Below, piece by piece: positions 1 through 10,639 of a stretch of DNA of 64,000 nucleotides. The notes under the pieces were generated by a model that was not told the origin of the DNA, searched no databases, and saw only the letters and a list, made by a program, of their open reading frames with translations. The translations under genes and the position numbers were made by a program. The stretch spans positions 3,589,501-3,653,500 of the forward strand of contig CATNEN010000012.1 of the NCBI GenBank assembly GCA_950097015.1, in the 5' to 3' direction. The DNA is from Macrostomum hystrix (taxonomy: Eukaryota; Platyhelminthes; Macrostomidae). The number at the start of each line of letters is the position of its first letter. Position 1 is the stretch's first letter.

Positions 1-156
1 ACATACATCAGTATATTAAAATACGGTACACCTTTCGATTTATCTAAAAGTTGATATATTTTTCTTTAGCAAAGCTGTTTGACCTGTTCTTTTTAATTTT
101 AAACCCATGATGTAATGATATCGAGTTTGTGGAATGATAGATTAATGATATAGTTA

Positions 157-418
157 AGTATAAATATGCCTATGCTTACTGACTTCATTTGTAGCTTTCT
201 TAGGACCACGTGACCTAATTTATTCTTTGCACTGTTTGTTTTAACGCATAAAAGTAACTGAGTCTGAGAAGGACTTTTTTAGTATAAAATATGCCAAGTT
301 GGGCTATATTTATTGACTTGTTTGTTACTTCCTGCGACTATGTGACCTCGATAATTTCTTATTTAAGTGGCTTAGTTAGTATATAGGAAAAAAGTACTGA
401 GTCTGAGAAAGACTTTGA
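157..418. repeat. Imperfect tandem duplication (about 125-135 bp unit, two copies)
   Basis: Two adjacent diverged copies at about 157-280 and 281-418. Both begin AGTATAAA(A/T)ATGCC, carry a GTGACCT in the middle and end with ACTGAGTCTGAGAA followed by GGACTTT or AGACTTT. Nothing coding is visible. The rest of 1-800 is AT-rich with no gene seen. Confidence 0.6.
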
Positions 419-817
419 AAACTCTTAATTTAAACCACATGTATTCACAGCTTTTTGGCTAAAAAGCAAAAGCTCTTTTAAAGAGCTTTGAGAAATGATG
501 GCTAGGTCCTAATTTATTTTTAATTGACCTTAAAGGCTACATATGTAACTTAGTATAATGTAATGTAAGTAGACTTTATTAGCTATTTATATGGAATGGT
601 ATTGCCTATTCTTTTTTCAAGTTTTGCCTAGCAAACCACATCACATTTGTGCCTATGACCATGTTTTCTATTTTATTTATTTACTTCATTAAGTAAATAT
701 GTTTTAATAATTTCGGTATGATTCACAGTATTCTGTGGTGTAATGTGTTATGATTGACATTATCAAGTTGTAAAAATTGATGAATCCTTTCAGCTGTGTT
801 GTTGACTAGCTGGTGCC

Positions 818-1973
818 ATGTCTTGCAGTAAAAAAGAAATTCACAACCGACCACTGATTGGAAAGCACTTCGGGCAGATGGCACAGATTTCAGAGCACTT
901 ATTTTTAAGCAGTGCGCATCCTCTGCGAGATCCTCGAATCAATGACATGAAGCTTGACTTGCTTATTAGTGCCACCTTGGAGCCTCCTGTTCGCCTGAAA
1001 CAGGTAGAGATGCTACAGGTAAGATTTTATGTACTAGGAAACGAGCAAATGAAGGAAACAGCCAATGCACTAAAGTACAGAAAGCAAACAGGCAGTGCAC
1101 TGAAGTACATGAAGCAAACAGGCAGTGCACTGAAGTACATGAAGGAAACAGCCAGTGCACTGAAGGACATGAAGGAAACAGCTAATGCACTGAAGGACAT
1201 GAAGGAAACAGCCAGTGCACTGAAGGACATGAAGGAAACAGCTAATGCACTGAAGGACATCAAGGAAACAGCTAATCCACTGAAGGACATGAAGGAAACA
1301 GCCAGTGCACTGAAGGACATGAAGGAAACAGCTAATGCACTGAAGGACATCAAGGAAACAGCTAATGCACTGAAGGACATGAAGGAAACAGCCAGTGCAC
1401 TGAAGGACATGAAGGAAACAGCCAGTGCACTGAAGGACATGAAGGAAACAGCCAGTGCACTGAAGGACATGAAGGAAACAGCCAGTGCACTGAAGGACAT
1501 GAAGGAAACAGCCAGTGCACTGATTATCTTTATCTTTATAAGCAACATGTGAACCATGCAATTCCTTAAATCAGATCCCAGTAGACGACACGCCACAATC
1601 GGACATTGGTCAGTATTTCGACCCGGTTGCAGATCGAATCAATTTCGAGGCAATCAATGGTCGCCGTGTTCTAGTTCACTGCATGGCAGGTGTGTCTCGG
1701 TCAGCCGCGCTGGTCTTGGCCTACTTAGTAAAGTACACCGGTGCCAGTTTGAAGCAGGCCTACACAATCTGCAAGCGTCAGCGGCCGTATATAAGACCCA
1801 ATGCCGGGTTTTGGCGCCAGCTGTGCGACTTTGAGTTGGCCCAGCGCGGCGCACAGTCAGTTAAAATGGTCCCATCGGCTAGCCAAGGCATCATACCGGA
1901 TCTGTACGAAGCGGAAACGACGAACAGTTCGGGTGGACTCTGCTGGATTTATTTAAATAGCGATGACAATTAA
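818..1973 (+). CDS. Atypical dual-specificity protein phosphatase, DUSP14/18/21-like, two exons
   Basis: Predicted to remove phosphate from Ser/Thr/Tyr of signalling proteins; substrate unknown. Exon 1 is 818-1018 (67 codons, ends at CTACAG|GTAAGA); exon 2 is 1575-1973 (after TTAAATCAG, phase 0, stop TAA). The product is about 199 aa, the usual size for small atypical DUSPs. The signature HCMAGVSRSA lies at residues 102-111, giving catalytic Cys103 and Arg109; Asp72 in VDDTP is the likely general acid. The stretch IRPNAGFWRQL and the C-terminal VKMV...IIPDLYE are typical of DUSP14/18/21. No MAPK-binding (rhodanese) domain is seen, as expected for this subgroup. The ATG follows a splice-acceptor-like CTTTCAG at 794, so a noncoding 5' exon is likely. 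The intron is filled with a 30-bp minisatellite. The exact paralogue (14, 18 or 21) is not resolved. Confidence 0.88.
1040..1525. repeat. 30-bp minisatellite in the phosphatase intron
   Basis: About 16 copies of a 30-bp unit containing GAAGGAAACAGCCAGTGCAC, with AGT/AAT and ATG/ATC variants. It lies wholly inside intron 1 (1019-1574). The unit is 10 codons long and lacks stops in the frame of exon 1, so it generates long open frames on both strands. Confidence 0.95.
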
Positions 1974-4046
1974 ACCTGATTTAGTTGCTTGGCTAGTTTG
2001 GAAACCTGACTATTAAGCTCCACTTATACATGTGGGAAATCATAACTCAACTTTAGTGAAAAAATAAGCCTTCCAAAATTTAGATTGACAATTGTGATTA
2101 TCAGGGTTTTTGTCTATATTTTCATCATACTAAAATTGTGCATGGAAACAGTTCGACGCTTGTGGATAAAAAGTGGAGATTAGAAAGTATTTCCTGTAAC
2201 GAATCTCCAATTTATTTATCGCTTGAACTATCACACAAGGTTTAAGAACTGTCTGCTGGTATCTACTTAAACTTACTAACAAATTAGAATCATTCTGATC
2301 ATTACTGTGCTTTAGCATTTCTCAGTTTTATTTTGCCTGTATAAATTATTTGTATTTATGATAATGTGGCAGTAGAAAATAAAGTCAACATAAACCCGGG
2401 AGCGCCAGCTTGCCTGTCTGCAGCTGCCATAAAAGCATAATAGTTTGCTCTTTGAGTGCTGCTCTTTTTAGTATTCAACCAATGAAGGCTACCTCTATAG
2501 GTATTTGCATATGGTTTTTTTCATTTATATTTCAATTTTTTTGAAGACTCCTACAGGTTTTTCCGAAATATAAATGTATTTTATCTAAGATACAATACTT
2601 TCATTTCCATTATCCGTTAAATAGACCAGAAAATAATTAGCTTTATCAAAATGTTCTGTTAATTCTTTATTTTGCTATATATATTTCTTCTATGTGGAAG
2701 TTTCTTTACTAAAAATAAATGCAGCTGCACTCTACAATAGTATGATTCATCAATTCGAGTCGATATAGATCACAGCAACAAACTGCTATTTACGGATTTA
2801 AACACGGTTTTTTATTAAAAACAAATCTATAAAACTTACCTTGTTAATAATCAAAATGTAAAGAATTGTAATGTAAGATTTTTATAATAATGTTTTTACG
2901 GATACGTTTATATTTTTACACTTGCCGTACATTAATAATAATTGTTGTAAATATAGACTCATACGAACTTTTAATTTCACTCTCACTTATATTTTCTATT
3001 TTTTAAACAGTTTCAATAAGCTTTATCGCCTCCTGTCAGAATAATTCGAGTGTGTAGTATACCAAACGGTTAATAGTAAAAATACAAATCAAAATGTTTA
3101 TACCCATTGTTAATAAATCTAAGTATTAGATATTATTTATATTTAGGTAATTTGAGTAGGTATGTAGACCATTTATAAACCTAGCTCCATTAAACTTTGC
3201 TTATGTTTTATCAGCAAGAGAAAGGCAACATCCTCTTCTTTGTTTTATAAACTATCTTTATCTATTCTTCTTTCCTTATTTTATTCACTTATTCTTTATT
3301 AAGTATTTATTTCATTGTGCCACCAAGCTTTACACGAATGTATCGTGATTTTGTTCAAAGAACTTTTCAAAGACCCTTTTGTACTGCTTATGTACAGCTT
3401 CTGGAGTTAAGAAAGAGCTGTAAATTAATATTTTTCTGTTTCAATTACAAATCACTTCTGTGCACTCTCTAAATTTACAGAGCAAAAGTTTAGGCGCCTT
3501 TAAAAACCAAAAATGGTAAAATTATTTTATACTTCTTTATTATATTACATCTTTTATTCTATTTCAGTATTTAGTATCCCCTAGATAGATAATTTAAATT
3601 TTTGTCTCTTTCTATTTTTCCTATTCTATTTAGAATCATTCTACATCAAGTGTTTATCCGAATTTATCATTAAGTGTTTAAATAACAATAAGAATGTGAT
3701 TTGTTTATTATTTTCTATTTATAAATGAGTAATAAAAGCATTAATAAGGTACAGTTGTTCATGTCCTTATTCAATATGGATCAGTTGTTGTTTACAAAAG
3801 CTTTGTAGTCAATTATGTTCCAAAACAAGTTAGAGTGGAGTAACTTCTTGTAAAATAACCTGTCTCTAGATAAATTACTGTCAGGATAAAACCTTTCTTC
3901 GCATGGACATTATAAAATCATAAGATAAAAGTAAGGTTCATTCTAAAAAATCGCTCTTGTTTTAACACGGAATATCACGTTAGATGATGTTTAATATCGC
4001 GGGAACGTATAAAGTTGCCGCAGACTAAATGAAATGAAAACAATGC
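1974..4046. other. AT-rich 3' UTR and intergenic DNA
   Basis: No reading frame with recognisable content, no array and no RNA gene is visible between the phosphatase and the next gene, only AT-rich single-copy-looking sequence. Confidence 0.6.
2378..2383 (+). promoter_or_regulatory. Polyadenylation signal AATAAA, probable end of the phosphatase mRNA
   Basis: AATAAA about 400 bases after the phosphatase stop codon, in an AT-rich 3' UTR-like region. Other AATAAA-like strings occur nearby, so the cleavage site is not certain. Confidence 0.4.
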
Positions 4047-6844
4047 ATGTTTAAAAATCACATAGCTAAAAACTTAACAGCGCGTGGACTCATGATAGCA
4101 AGTCCGCGCGCCGATTCCGAAGCATACAGTGACTACACTGATGACGATGACTATGCGACCGCCAAACGACGAGTCTACGTTGATTATCCCGGCCACAGTG
4201 ACGATGAATTTGACTACCTCTTTGTCAGCAGCCGGGCCGTCAACAGAAGCAACGACAGCAGCGGTAGAGCCTGGCAGCTGTGGGAGCGAAGCCTGAATGG
4301 CAGCCAGAATCCTGGCTCCGATGGACACTCGTTTCCTCAGCCACCGCAGCCGCGTCGCGCTGTTGTCTTCGGTCCAACCGAGGTGGCCGCCGGTCTCGTT
4401 CGAGACTCCCGCGCCGCAGAGCGCGAGCTTCGCCATGAAGTTCGCTACCAGCGCCGTCTTCGTCGCCGGATGGACCGCATCGCCGGCGATCTGGCCGAGC
4501 TTGAGCGCAGCCAAGTTCCACCGCTAGACTTGCTAAAGATGTCGGAGCCCAGCGAGTCGCAGCTGCTGATGCGCGGCACCATCGAGTTCGACCTGCGATC
4601 ATCAGACGATGAAGGCGAGGTAGAAGAAGACGGTGCTATTGCCGCAGCTGCCTCTGAAGCCGAAGTCGGCGGCGACAGTCCTGCCACGCCCGGCCAGCTG
4701 GCCGAGTTAAGTCGTCTTCGTCAAGATCTCGACTACGGAGGCGACCGGCTACCGCCACTTCCGCCCAGGCCGCCGCCGCCGATGTTGCCCCCGTTAGCGC
4801 CCGTCGCTAGAGGCACTGGCCTGAACCGCTCCTGGCCGACTGAAAAGCGACTGCCGCCACCGCCTCCACCTTCGTTCCAACCGCAGTCGCTGCCGGATCC
4901 GCCGCCGCAGCGGGGCGGCGCCTCCGTTGTGCCTCGAGTGCGCAGCGATGATGCTCTGGTTAGACATAGATTTTGTCTGTTTCCAGTTTTTTTCTGGATT
5001 CCATAATAAATACTAATAATAACAATATTAATAATATTTCTCTAGCCGTCGCTGCCGCAGCATCGCCTCTCAGTGCCGCCTGAGCGAATGGTGCTGATTG
5101 GCGGCGCGCCAACTCAGCAGGCCTATTGGCTGTCGCAGTCGGTGGCTTCTCATCCACCAGCGGCTGGCTATCTGATCAACGGCGGCGCCTTTGCGCAGCC
5201 TCTAATCATGCCAGTATATCCCCAGATGATTCAGCAGCAGCAGCAGCAGCAGATGGTACTGGCTTATCAACAAGTGCTGCAGCCGCCACCGCGACCTCTG
5301 GCGCCGGAACCAGGACAGGTTAGTAAACACTAAAATTTCCGGTTTTGAACTTCAGCATCAAGTTAAAAACATCTCAGTATAGTTATTTCACAATCAAAGA
5401 AACAGCAGTCTCATCACGAATTCCAACGGCTTGGCCCGGCGATTCCAAGGCATCCAATTGGAATGACGTCACTACCGCCAATAACCGCCAACCCCACCGC
5501 CACCGTGTCAGCCAATCAGACGTCGCCGCCGGGTCTGCCAGCGCATCCGCAGCCGCTCAGGGCGACATCAAAGATGGCCAAAATGATCGACACTCGCGAG
5601 TTGAACAAAGTGAGCACAGATCGCGGAGTAAATCATGTTGAATGAGATTATTTTTTCACATCTTAGCAAGACCATACATGCTATACTCTCAAAATCATCT
5701 ATCTCGTATACTTTTTTGTAGATCTATTTCGGTGCAGGATTAAAGGCAGCTTTGAAATGTAAAACATTAAATAGCGAAATTAGTCCACTGTGCGCTAAAC
5801 TTTCGTTACTGTAGCTCATTGTAGTATCATTACTTAATTCGTATGGTCCTCGATTTGACGAGGAAGGGGTTGTTGCTATTTTTTAGAAAACCTTTGTTAA
5901 CCGGTAACACCACTTCACAAAATCACATGACTAAACCTCAACTAATACAATAATATTTCAGCATTATTTCTCTAACAATTAATTCAATAGTGGATGAGCC
6001 CGAAGTTGTAAAAGGCTTTTAATCTTCTAACTTGCTCGTTCATATAAAAGTGCATGCATAAATTAATTTAAATTTCCCTAATCTGTCATACTTTCTGTAA
6101 ATCTTCACAACAACACAATGTACCTAAGCGGAGACAAATTGTTCAAAATCACCAAAACGATAAAATAATTTTAGTTAACCAACGCAATGGCGGGTTTTGG
6201 CTCGAGACAGCAGGCAACATATCAGGTAATTTTGATTGTTCAAAATACAATAAAACATTTTTAATATTATATTATGTCGTTATATCAGGCTTCCAATGGC
6301 TTTCAATCGAAGTTGAAATGGGCGCCATTAGAGGAGTCGTTCTCATCCGGTGGCAGCGGCGTAGCGGAAGGCAAAAGCTATTTACATGCTGTGAGTCTCT
6401 TGATCAATTTTCTCATGACCTGATTTTGTTTCGATAGTTTCCACTGTGAGCACTTCAGGATGTGACTCCCGGGTTTCAAATGAGGCTTCAATACACATTG
6501 CACCCACAATTTCCTTGCAGCACAATCTGCAGAGATCAAGGCAGCAAAACCGATCCACTCCAGCCAATCGGGGCAGATCTAATTTGGCCAATAGCAGCGG
6601 CGCCGGCCAATATCAAAGGCTGCATCAGCCGAATGACGCATCACGGACGTTATTAAATCCAGGTTGCAAAAAAGACAAGCAGGTGACACTGGAAGGTCAG
6701 GAGAAGCGCAAGCGAGTAAGCTAAATCAGTTCCCGTTACAATTGCATGTCTATTTCGTATCTCTGGTATGCTTGAATTCTATCTAAAAAACGAAACCCAT
6801 TTCAGATGCTCAAGAACTCAAAAGGTGTGCCGCCGCCAAACTGA
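4047..6844 (+). CDS. Unrecognised proline-rich, low-complexity protein, multi-exon (possibly two genes)
   Basis: Proposed exons: 4047-4958, 5046-5318, 5406-5609, 6175-6225, 6289-6390, 6521-6715 and 6806-6844. All junctions are phase 0 and the product would be about 591 aa. The N-terminal part is acidic (TDDDDY, DDEFDY). It is followed by an Arg/Glu-rich, probably helical stretch around residues 115-160, acidic/Ser stretches, several polyproline runs, and a polyQ in exon 2. The C-terminal exons are basic (QEKRKR, ending KNSKGVPPPN). No known domain is recognised. Alternatives: the first part could stop at 5645 by reading through the AAA|GTGAGC donor at 5610, and ATG 6187 could start a separate 124-aa protein from the last four exons. 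ATG 4092 or an upstream exon joining at 4081 could replace the 4047 start. The CAGCAG acceptor at 5403-5408 is a NAGNAG site. AATAAA at 6970 probably ends the transcript. Confidence 0.5.
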
Positions 6845-6969
6845 AACACAATAATTAGATTTTGAACGTTTCCTAACATCTTATATCCGCGTATAATATT
6901 GCTCGTACACATGTTTTGATAAATTTATTTGCATGTCCCAAATGTTTTAATCTCTACTTTTTGTGCCGA

Positions 6970-6975
6970 AATAAA
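6970..6975 (+). promoter_or_regulatory. Polyadenylation signal AATAAA
   Basis: AATAAA 126 bases after the stop codon at 6842-6844 of the proline-rich gene; spacing and AT-rich context suit a poly(A) signal. Confidence 0.5.
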
Positions 6976-7374
6976 CGCCAAAACTCAGCGCAATTATCAG
7001 TGCATTTTATATAATAAATTATTTGTTCTTTATAATGTTTGCTTATAAAGTTATAAGTCAGTTTGATTCTAGATCAGTAAATAATTTTGTCACAAAATTA
7101 CCTTTGTCGTTATGTTTTTTTTTGTAAAGTGATGTAATGTGATAAATTATATTTTGACTGATTGCTTTTACTAGACGTTTTTTACTAGCAGTTGTGAGTA
7201 AATATAAATCTAGAAAAATACGCAAAAATATATGAAGCTATAGTCATTTTATCTGAAGTTTTTTTATAAACGGAGAATTACATAACTTTTTGACAATTTT
7301 GTTGTTCTCATTTATGAACCCTTCAGTACTATTATAATAATAATTACCACACAATTACCAACAGTACCACATAA

Positions 7375-7615
7375 GTTTAGAAACTCTTCTTTAGAAGAGA
7401 AAGATAACGAGAAAGAGAAGAGAAGAGAAACTCTTCTTTATAGTTTAGAAGCAAATCTTCAAACTTGTATATTACGTTACAAAGAGAGAATCCTAGATAT
7501 GACAACGGGATGAATTAAATGTGATGAGATAAGACAGTTGAGGGAGGATACAGAAGATAGATGAGACAGAGGAGAGATAAGACAGAAGAGAGATAAGACA
7601 GGGACTGAAGTCGGA
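7375..7615. repeat. Purine-rich simple repeats, including GAGATAAGACAG units
   Basis: 7390-7435 holds imperfect AGAGAAGAGAAA runs. 7540-7605 holds several copies of GAGATAAGACAG/GATGAGACAG. The second motif matches the core of the long arrays in the ovo intron at 58.3-60.1 kb, so it may be a remnant of the same family. Confidence 0.5.
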
Positions 7616-8500
7616 CGTGAACGACTTAAAAATGGAAAGCAATGACATCGTGTTATGCATTCATGAGCGTAAATATTCTTGGAGTACTCCTATTGGTCAT
7701 TATATATAAATGCGAGGCACTACACGAAACTCGGCAAGGATGCAACCGAAATAGCGTTTTCAACAACTTGTCACAGCAAACAAGAAAATTTGTTTAAGAA
7801 CAGAGCATTAGATGCATGACATCGTAATATGTCGTTTCCTTATCGCCATTTTAGCTTTCTGCGCAGAAATTTAAATTATATTTCTTTCGTCACGTGCAGC
7901 TAGTCCTTCAGTAGGCTTTGCCTGATACTGAGAGTGATATATGTATTGTATTGTGTGGGTTTGCATTTATAATTTTACGATTGTTATACAGAGTAGTTAG
8001 ACAGACAGTAGTAGTATTATTTAGATGTTGAATTGACAAAGAAACAATGTTTATATTAGGCCTAGTATAAATTTCATATACTAATCAAATGACTATTAAT
8101 TTTAATAATTTATCGATCATTTGACTATAATGTTAATTATTTAATTATTCTAGCTTATCTTCTGAATAACTATGAATATTGTTTCTTTAAAGAATAAAAA
8201 AATGAAAGTATAATTTTTTATAGCATCTGTAGCAGATGTTCTGGCTGTGCGGTTTCTATTTGCCCTAATTTCTGGTATTTGCACTTTGGTCTCACGTGAG
8301 TAATGTGTTACCTTGGTAGCTGAATGTGCCCGAGCAGTAAGGCACTCCCTAATATTTTAATTCCAGCCTTCCGGGGCTTTACGCAGTGGATTGAAGCTGC
8401 CCAGTATTCACGATCAGGAGAGTGAAAGAGGGAGAATTCCTTCTTAATACAGTCGGGAATTGTAGGCTTAAACTTTACTGGCCATACATTATGAAGGACT
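7616..8500. other. AT-rich intergenic sequence
   Basis: No gene or array is recognised. The stretch 8220-8450 is less AT-rich and lies downstream, in LINE orientation, of the fragment at 8691-8935, so it may be LINE-derived; that is inference only. Confidence 0.35.
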
Positions 8501-8524
8501 TCAGTATATATGTCTGTCTCGAGT

Positions 8525-8620
8525 AGTACACACTAAACAGTAAAGACAATACGCCTTAGTTAATTCAACAGTACGTTGGTACACCCTAAACAATAAAGAC
8601 AATATGCCTTTTAGTCAATT
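8525..8620. repeat. Imperfect tandem duplication, about 57 bp
   Basis: Two diverged copies of a segment with AAACA(G/A)TAAAGACAAT(A)CGCCTT and a following AATTCAACAGT / AATTAAACAAT, around 8530-8575 and 8585-8630. No function is apparent. Confidence 0.45.
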
Positions 8621-8690
8621 AAACAATATGATTAGCCTATTCATTGTCAACAACAACAATATACGCCAGGTCTCTGCATGGTCCATGGCG

Positions 8691-8935
8691 TCAGAAGGCA
8701 TGTTTCAAGGCCTGGGCGCGAACAAAAGCAGGACCCCCGGCAGTATCCGGGGCGCCGGCGTCGGCTAGCAGGCAGTCGACGAAACGCTGAGTTTGCGCTT
8801 GCCCCCTCCGGTAGGGTGCTTGCATCGTCAGCAGAAGTACCTCTTGCACGGGCTGGGGGCAGTACTCCTCAGCTTGGATTAGGTGGCCTGCCAGCTGTAG
8901 CCGCCGACGGCGCAATAGCTATTCCTTGTCAGTAG
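8691..8935 (-). pseudogene. Non-LTR retrotransposon (LINE) reverse-transcriptase 3' fragment
   Basis: The minus-strand translation contains RRRRLQLAGHLIQAEEY and then QTQRFVDCLLADAGA. This pattern (R-R-L-x-L-x-G-H, followed 30-40 residues later by x-F/Y-x-D-x-L-x-x-D-A-G) is typical of the region just C-terminal to the reverse transcriptase in LINE ORF2 proteins. Only about 80 residues are recognisable and no polymerase motif is nearby, so this looks like a truncated copy. The LINE clade is not assigned. Confidence 0.6.
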
Positions 8936-9402
8936 TAGCCTATAGAACTAGTACAGCTCGATACTTTATTCACAGTGTAATTTAGATAGAACTAACACAG
9001 CTCTGGTCCCTTTTGAAATAATTAACACTACATTATTGATTTAAAGAACACTAGTCATATATGGCTTTAACTCTGATTGGTTTGAGCACCAAATACAGTT
9101 TGTATTTTTTAAGACACAGAAGCTACCTCTATATATTATATATCATAAAAATGGGGGCAGTGGCAAAGATTAAAACAAATTGTTGCAAGTGATTTTTTAA
9201 AGGAAATTTACTAATTGTTGCATAAAGGATTAGTGGCGCCTAATATAAAAAAAAATAATTCCTTAGTATAAATCCATACACAAGTTTTGGCAATGTTCTA
9301 CTTCCATTCGTTTTATTATTTTTTTGTTTTCAAACGACAGATAACAACAATTAACAAGTTTAACGGTAACAAAAAGTCAGTCGTTGGTCAGTCTTTCTTC
9401 CC

Positions 9403-10626
9403 TCAAACCGGGTAATAGTGCCTAATCCAGTTGAGGAGGGCACTGAAGCTATACTTGGGGTATAGACAGCACCATAGGAATTCTTTGAGGTGGCTTTCAA
9501 ATAGAGCAGCACTTGTGCCATGCATTTGGTGCAGCTTGGCCTTTGCATGGGCCCAGGTGCCCTCGATGGTATTCATATAGAGTGTCGGATCGGCCAGGTC
9601 CACAAAGTGGAGCCTGTGGTTGACAAATGCGTGGTTCTGCAAGCCAGCATATGCGAGCCACCCATCGGTCAAGATGCGGGTCCCTGGCAGGCTTACATGT
9701 GCAACACCCAGCCGACCCGGCCAAACCGGCCGGGTGAAACGAGGGCCAAGCAAGGTAAGTTGCAAAAACCAATCAACCAAACGCAAAAAAATCAAAGGGA
9801 GGACCAAGGGACAAAAAAGGAAGGCGTGAAGAAAAGGAAAAAGGGGAGAGATAAAGAGAGCAAATGAGAGAAAACTAAGTCGTAAATTTCTCAAAAGAGC
9901 AAAAACTAAGTTGCATGGCTGGCTAAGATTTGGTAGGTTGCGCATGTATGCTGGCAGGATGTGGCGCTGCAGAATGGGTGTCAATGTTGCAGCCGACCTG
10001 TCCTCGACGATGGCCATCATACAGTTACCAGTTCCTCGCTCGACCATTCCGAGCACCCAATGGCCTTCCCTCCAGGCTCCGCGGTGATATTTTTGATGCA
10101 TGAATTTTGACTTGTCGACCTCGACAATGATGCCTGGGCCACCAAGCTGGACGGGATGGTCAAGCAAATATTGTTGGCAAATGTCCCGAAGAAATTGCTG
10201 CCAGTCAACCGCAGTCTGGTGGGACAAGTGACAACCCTCTCGAATGGTGATTGATGGGTGTCCAATTGCCCAGTAATAGGCCAGCTCAACCAGCTGGGAC
10301 AGGGTGCAATGGGACCCTTCCCAGAACGACCCTTTCCACACCGACACTTGGGCATTGCAGTTGCGGCAGCCCTAGGCATACCCATCCATAAAGTGGTCAC
10401 CATCTTGACGCTGCACCTGCATCTCGATGTTGCAGCGACTGCAGTGCATTGTGTTGGCGAGCAGCCTGTACTTAACAAGCCAGCGCAGGGTTGCCTGGAC
10501 ATCTGCGGTCGCCGCACACATGTCCTGGATCTTAAAACTGTCCACAGTCAGGTTGAGCAGCTCTGCAGCATTCAGTATTCCATTTGGTGGCATAAATGCA
10601 GATGGGGCTGTAGGTCGTCCAGCCAT
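9403..10626 (-). pseudogene. Merlin-superfamily DNA transposon transposase (ISXO2-like domain), one nonsense codon
   Basis: The reading frame runs from ATG at 10624-10626 to a stop at 9403. A zinc-ribbon (CSRC ... CRNC) precedes an ISXO2-like DDE domain: first Asp in IVEVDKSKF, then a KYHRG stretch, second Asp in LTDGWLAY, and Glu in NTIEGTWAHAK. This layout is that of Merlin transposases, relatives of bacterial IS1595/IS1016. One in-frame TAG at 10372-10374 lies between the two CxxC pairs (after DGYA), probably in place of Trp. About 240 bases between PAYMRNL and PGTRILTDGW (roughly 9690-9940) are pyrimidine-rich on this strand and do not fit the family. They stay open but look like an intron or insertion. 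The catalytic triad is intact. I could not find convincing terminal inverted repeats. Confidence 0.8.
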
Positions 10627-10639
10627 ATAGTTATTTGAA

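Noticed and set aside
6446-6520. Acceptor at 6458 for the sixth exon of the proline-rich gene
   Set aside because: Joining there in phase 0 leads to a stop before the next donor; the acceptor TTTCCTTGCAG at 6520 has a better tract and keeps the frame.
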